Shown here: piece by piece, positions 6,664 through 8,825 of the stretch
Layout: each line of letters starts with the position of its first letter
How positions within the stretch are numbered: position 1 is the stretch's first letter
Source: NORP309 sp045107085
GTDB taxonomy: Bacteria > Pseudomonadota > Gammaproteobacteria > Xanthomonadales > Marinicellaceae
Assembly: GCA_045107085.1 (NCBI GenBank)
Contig: JBGCFT010000051.1
Location: 1-8,825 of the forward strand
Direction: 5' to 3'
DNA: 8,825 nt
Notes under the pieces: model-generated
What the model saw: the letters and a program-made list of their open reading frames with translations, nothing else
Database searches by the model: none
Told to the model about the DNA's origin: nothing
Program-made: the position numbers and the translations under genes

Positions 6664-7611
6664 GTGAATCAAAAACATATATATTTTCATATAGGCGCCC
6701 CAAAAACTGCTACCACTTTTATACAGCATGAGTTGAATAACAACAGCGCATTATTAGAAACCTTGGGATATGGTATTCTTCTTCCGAATCAACTCAGACA
6801 AAGCTGTTTTTATGAATACGTGTTTTCAAAACACACCCAAAGAGACACAGAAACTACATTCAAAGAGGCCAAGCAAGACTTTATCAGGCAAGTAGATCAA
6901 TGTATTCAGAATAATATTATCATATCTGAAGAGGGTTTTACTCAACATTTAATGCCCACCGATAAAACTGGCCAATGCTTTTCAGGCGTCAAAAGATCTT
7001 TAGAAGCGATAAAAGAAATGGCACCTAAAAACACAAAAATTATTCTTTCTATTCGTAACCAAGTTGATTTTATTGAAAGTATTTATAAGCATAAAATTAA
7101 ATGGAAGTTTTGTAGTTTGTCATTAAGTGACTTTATAGATAAACACATTGATATTTATAATCTTTCTTGGGCTAAAGCTATAGCAGAAATTGAAGAGTAT
7201 TTTCCAAATAAACTTGAAGTTGTTCCTTTTGAGTTAATAAAACATTCAACGAAGAATTATATAAATGGTTTTTTATCAGCTTGTGATCTAACAGAAAAGA
7301 GTGAACTTTTTAAATTATCAAAGGATATTAAGAACCAATCTTTAGCAGACAATCACGCAGAGTTTATGCGTACATTAAATCAGTCTATTAAAAACCTAGA
7401 CAGTTTCAATAAAAAAACACGACCTAAAATAAAAGTAAGTTTTGTGAATGAATTATTAGAAAACGAGCCAAGAATAAAGCGAGCAGATTATAGTTTACCT
7501 CAGAAAATTTCTAGTCAAATAAAATCTTTTTATAGTATTGAAAATAAAAAAATATTAGAAAAATATTGTGGTAAATACAACCAAAAATATATAACAGCTC
7601 ACTATACTTAA
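6664..7611 (+). CDS. PAPS-dependent sulfotransferase family protein 3
   Basis: This is the third sulfotransferase homologue (315 residues), predicted to sulfate a carbohydrate from PAPS in the cytoplasm. The 5' loop is HIGAPKTATTFIQ (9-21, K14), with Ala where the other two copies have Gly; the P-loop lysine and following Thr are kept. The 3' site is SIRNQVDFIES (R131, S139), where NQ replaces the usual DP after the arginine but the Arg-Ser spacing is preserved. ISEEGF (87-92) matches the shared SE-x-F motif. The C-terminal third is lysine-rich and unlike the other copies. Translation starts at GTG (6664): it lies just ahead of the P-loop as in the paralogues, with GGA at 6652-6654 as a modest Shine-Dalgarno. 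The gap after the epimerase stop is 18 nt, consistent with the same operon. Acceptor unknown. Confidence 0.77.
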   Translation: MNQKHIYFHIGAPKTATTFIQHELNNNSALLETLGYGILLPNQLRQSCFYEYVFSKHTQRDTETTFKEAKQDFIRQVDQCIQNNIIISEEGFTQHLMPTDKTGQCFSGVKRSLEAIKEMAPKNTKIILSIRNQVDFIESIYKHKIKWKFCSLSLSDFIDKHIDIYNLSWAKAIAEIEEYFPNKLEVVPFELIKHSTKNYINGFLSACDLTEKSELFKLSKDIKNQSLADNHAEFMRTLNQSIKNLDSFNKKTRPKIKVSFVNELLENEPRIKRADYSLPQKISSQIKSFYSIENKKILEKYCGKYNQKYITAHYT

Positions 7612-7637
7612 AATATTTAAATAAAGCGAAAAAATCC

Positions 7638-8222
7638 ATGAATGAAAAGCAATTGTATAGGTGTGAATGGTCACAAGGAGACACAACGGATGAGCACTAC
7701 CACGATACCTTGTGGGGTGTTCCAATCCATGATGATCAGTTGTGGTTTGAGTTTTTAACCCTTGAAGGAGCACAAGCAGGGCTTAGTTGGCGAACAATAG
7801 TTAAGAAAATTAAAGGTTATCAGGCAGCTTTTTATAATTTTGACATTGAAAAAGTAGCTCGGATGACTGATGAAGATTTAGAAAGTTTATTGTTAAATCC
7901 AGATATAATACGCAATCGACTTAAAGTGTTTTCCACAAGAAATAATGCACAACAAATAATAAAAGTTCAAAATGAATTCGGATCATTTGATCGCTATATT
8001 TGGGGGTTTGTTGATAATAGCCCCATACAAAATAAATTTAACAGTCTTGATGATATTCCATCAACTACTGACATTTCTGATAAATTGTGTAAAGACCTTA
8101 AAAAGCGTGGGTTTAAATTTATCGGGTCGACTATTTGTTATGCTTTGATGCAAGCCTCAGGAATGGTCAATGACCATGAGTTAGGTTGTTTTAGATATAA
8201 AGAATGTGCTAAATTAAGATAA
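7638..8222 (+). CDS. tag: DNA-3-methyladenine glycosylase I
   Basis: This 194-residue enzyme removes 3-methyladenine from alkylated DNA, the first step of base excision repair. It aligns along its whole length with E. coli Tag. The zinc ligands are all present: C9, H22 (in YHDTLWGVP), H180 and C184 (in VNDHELGC). The active-site segment LEGAQAGLSW (42-51) contains E43 and W51, matching E. coli Glu38 and Trp46. Further signatures are LKKRGFKFIGSTICYALMQ and GMVNDHE near the C-terminus. The ATG at 7638 lies 26 nt after the third sulfotransferase and has no clear Shine-Dalgarno. The short gap allows read-through from the glycan operon, but the function is unrelated and the gene probably belongs to the stable flank of the locus. 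Composition looks like that of its neighbours. Confidence 0.95.
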   Translation: MNEKQLYRCEWSQGDTTDEHYHDTLWGVPIHDDQLWFEFLTLEGAQAGLSWRTIVKKIKGYQAAFYNFDIEKVARMTDEDLESLLLNPDIIRNRLKVFSTRNNAQQIIKVQNEFGSFDRYIWGFVDNSPIQNKFNSLDDIPSTTDISDKLCKDLKKRGFKFIGSTICYALMQASGMVNDHELGCFRYKECAKLR

Positions 8223-8257
8223 TCAGGACAGTCTATATCTGTTAAACTTTAAGGTAT

Positions 8258-8286
8258 AAAAAAAGCCGAAAGGGCTGTCTCGGCTT
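8258..8286. terminator. hairpin terminator between tag and trmH, T-tract on the minus strand
   Basis: AAGCCGA (8263-8269) pairs perfectly with TCGGCTT (8280-8286) around a 10-nt loop. It lies about 40 nt after the tag stop, a usual place for a terminator. A run of seven A (8258-8264) precedes it, so the classic hairpin plus T-run appears when reading the minus strand; on the + strand only TTC follows. An alternative shorter stem, AGCC with GGCT (8264-8267 with 8273-8276), encloses GAAAG. It could stop + strand transcripts weakly or be the remnant of a bidirectional terminator. Confidence 0.6.
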
Positions 8287-8290
8287 CAAA

Positions 8291-8319
8291 TTGAGGTAAT
8301 TTATATTTATTATTATTAT
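8291..8319 (+). promoter_or_regulatory. candidate promoter for trmH
   Basis: TTGAGG (8291-8296) and TATTAT (8314-8319) are 17 nt apart and match the sigma70 hexamers at 4 and 5 of 6 bases. They lie just past the tag hairpin and would give a leader of roughly 165 nt before the trmH ATG at 8492. Several other AT-rich hexamers nearer the gene, such as TAAAAT (8454-8459), lack a matching -35. The pair is plausible but not strong. Confidence 0.35.
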
Positions 8320-8491
8320 AAGGGCATATTTAACTTGAAATAACAATAACATAGAGAATATTTATAAAGCAAGATATTAAGTGTAAATTTTTAAATATTT
8401 ATCATTTTTATTAATAAATCACAATTAAATAGTAAAATTCAAGACTTTCACAGTAAAATTATCTGTCTTAAAGTACGTATTATTCAATCCT

Positions 8492-8825
8492 ATGACTCCA
8501 GAAAGATTTAACAAAATTAAGGATGTTTTAAGAAAACGTCAAACTGATTTAACTGTTATTATGGATAATATTCATAAGCCCCATAATTTTAATGCGATAG
8601 TCAGAACATGTGATGCTGTTGGTATTCAAGATGTTCAATATATTCCAGTTACTGAAGGATATAGACAACTCAATTACTATGCCAAAGGTTCACAAAAATG
8701 GGTTGAAGCACATAAATATAATGATTTTCCAGAAGTAGCAAAAGAATTTCAATCCAGAGGTTACCAATTATTGGCAGCTCATTTTTCAGATAAAGCCATA
8801 GATTATCGAGAAGTTGATTATACTC
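8492..8825 (+). CDS. trmH: tRNA (guanosine(18)-2'-O)-methyltransferase, 5' part, cut by window end
   Basis: The first 111 codons of a SPOUT-family methyltransferase that 2'-O-methylates G18 in the tRNA D-loop using S-adenosylmethionine. The match to E. coli TrmH (SpoU) is colinear from the first residue: MTPERFNKI, then RQTDLTV (16-22), HKPHNFNAIVRTCDAVG (28-44) with the catalytic arginine at R38, and SDKAIDYREVDYT running to the window edge. The C-terminal half, with the SAM-binding knot, lies beyond the window. The ATG at 8492 gives the same N-terminus as E. coli; no Shine-Dalgarno is clear upstream. It is separated from tag by a hairpin and 269 nt, so it probably has its own promoter and no functional tie to the glycan genes. 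Confidence 0.93.
   Translation, partial: MTPERFNKIKDVLRKRQTDLTVIMDNIHKPHNFNAIVRTCDAVGIQDVQYIPVTEGYRQLNYYAKGSQKWVEAHKYNDFPEVAKEFQSRGYQLLAAHFSDKAIDYREVDYT

Larger units (their letters stand above)
8223..8491. other. AT-rich intergenic region between tag and trmH
   Basis: No gene is visible on either strand in these 269 nt. They hold a hairpin (8263-8286), a candidate trmH promoter (8291-8319), four TTA units (8307-8318), a palindrome TAAATATTTA (8392-8401), and two copies of AGTAAAATT (8431-8439 and 8452-8460) spaced 21 nt start to start, about two helical turns. The copies overlap a weak inverted pair AAGAC (8441-8445) and GTCTT (8465-8469). These small repeats could be chance in such AT-rich sequence. 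Confidence 0.6.

Noticed and set aside
7566..7595. TTGTGG (7566-7571) and TATAAC (7590-7595) as a tag promoter
   Set aside because: The 18-nt spacing is acceptable, but the pair lies inside the end of sulfotransferase 3 and matches the consensus only moderately.
8307..8318. Four TTA units as a phase-variable microsatellite
   Set aside because: The tract is too short and non-coding, and a triplet unit would not shift a reading frame.
1..8825. CRISPR arrays, tRNA or rRNA genes, insertion sequences, integrase or toxin-antitoxin genes
   Set aside because: No regularly spaced repeats, cloverleaf-like segments, transposase motifs or terminal inverted repeats were seen on either strand.

Overview
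The window is AT-rich throughout and reads as chromosome of a low-GC proteobacterium. It is probably a gammaproteobacterium, because the trmH fragment at the right end closely resembles E. coli TrmH (HKPHN, AIVRTCDAVG, SDKAIDYREVDYT) and a classic Tag glycosylase lies beside it. The genus cannot be named from this sequence. The flanking housekeeping genes are as AT-rich as the rest, so base composition gives no sign of recent transfer.

Layout, all on the + strand. Positions 1-82 may be the last codons of an upstream gene. Positions 83-267 are non-coding and hold a good sigma70-type promoter (151-179) and a leader of about 80 nt. Five tightly packed genes follow: (1) a 1195-residue protein joining two short FD..WY repeats, a HAD phosphatase-like domain, a COG5610-type middle region and a WsaF-like GT4 glycosyltransferase (268-3855); (2) a PAPS-type sulfotransferase (3860-4738); (3) a second sulfotransferase (4745-5629); (4) a UDP-glucose 4-epimerase family enzyme starting on TTG inside the previous stop (5626-6645); (5) a third sulfotransferase starting on GTG (6664-7611). 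Gaps are 4, 6, -4 and 18 nt, so one operon is very likely. DNA-3-methyladenine glycosylase I (tag, 7638-8222) follows after 26 nt, then a 269-nt intergenic region with a hairpin, then the 5' part of trmH, cut by the window end.

Working model (inference): the five-gene set makes and sulfates a surface or secreted glycan. The epimerase would supply a UDP-hexose, the large protein would transfer a sugar and carry a phosphatase-like activity, and three diverged sulfotransferases would place sulfate on different positions or residues. None of the five shows an obvious signal peptide or membrane segment, so they would act in the cytoplasm before export. Sulfate activation (PAPS synthesis), polymerisation and export genes are not in the window. 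tag and trmH are ordinary genome-maintenance and tRNA-modification genes that probably mark the right edge of the glycan locus.
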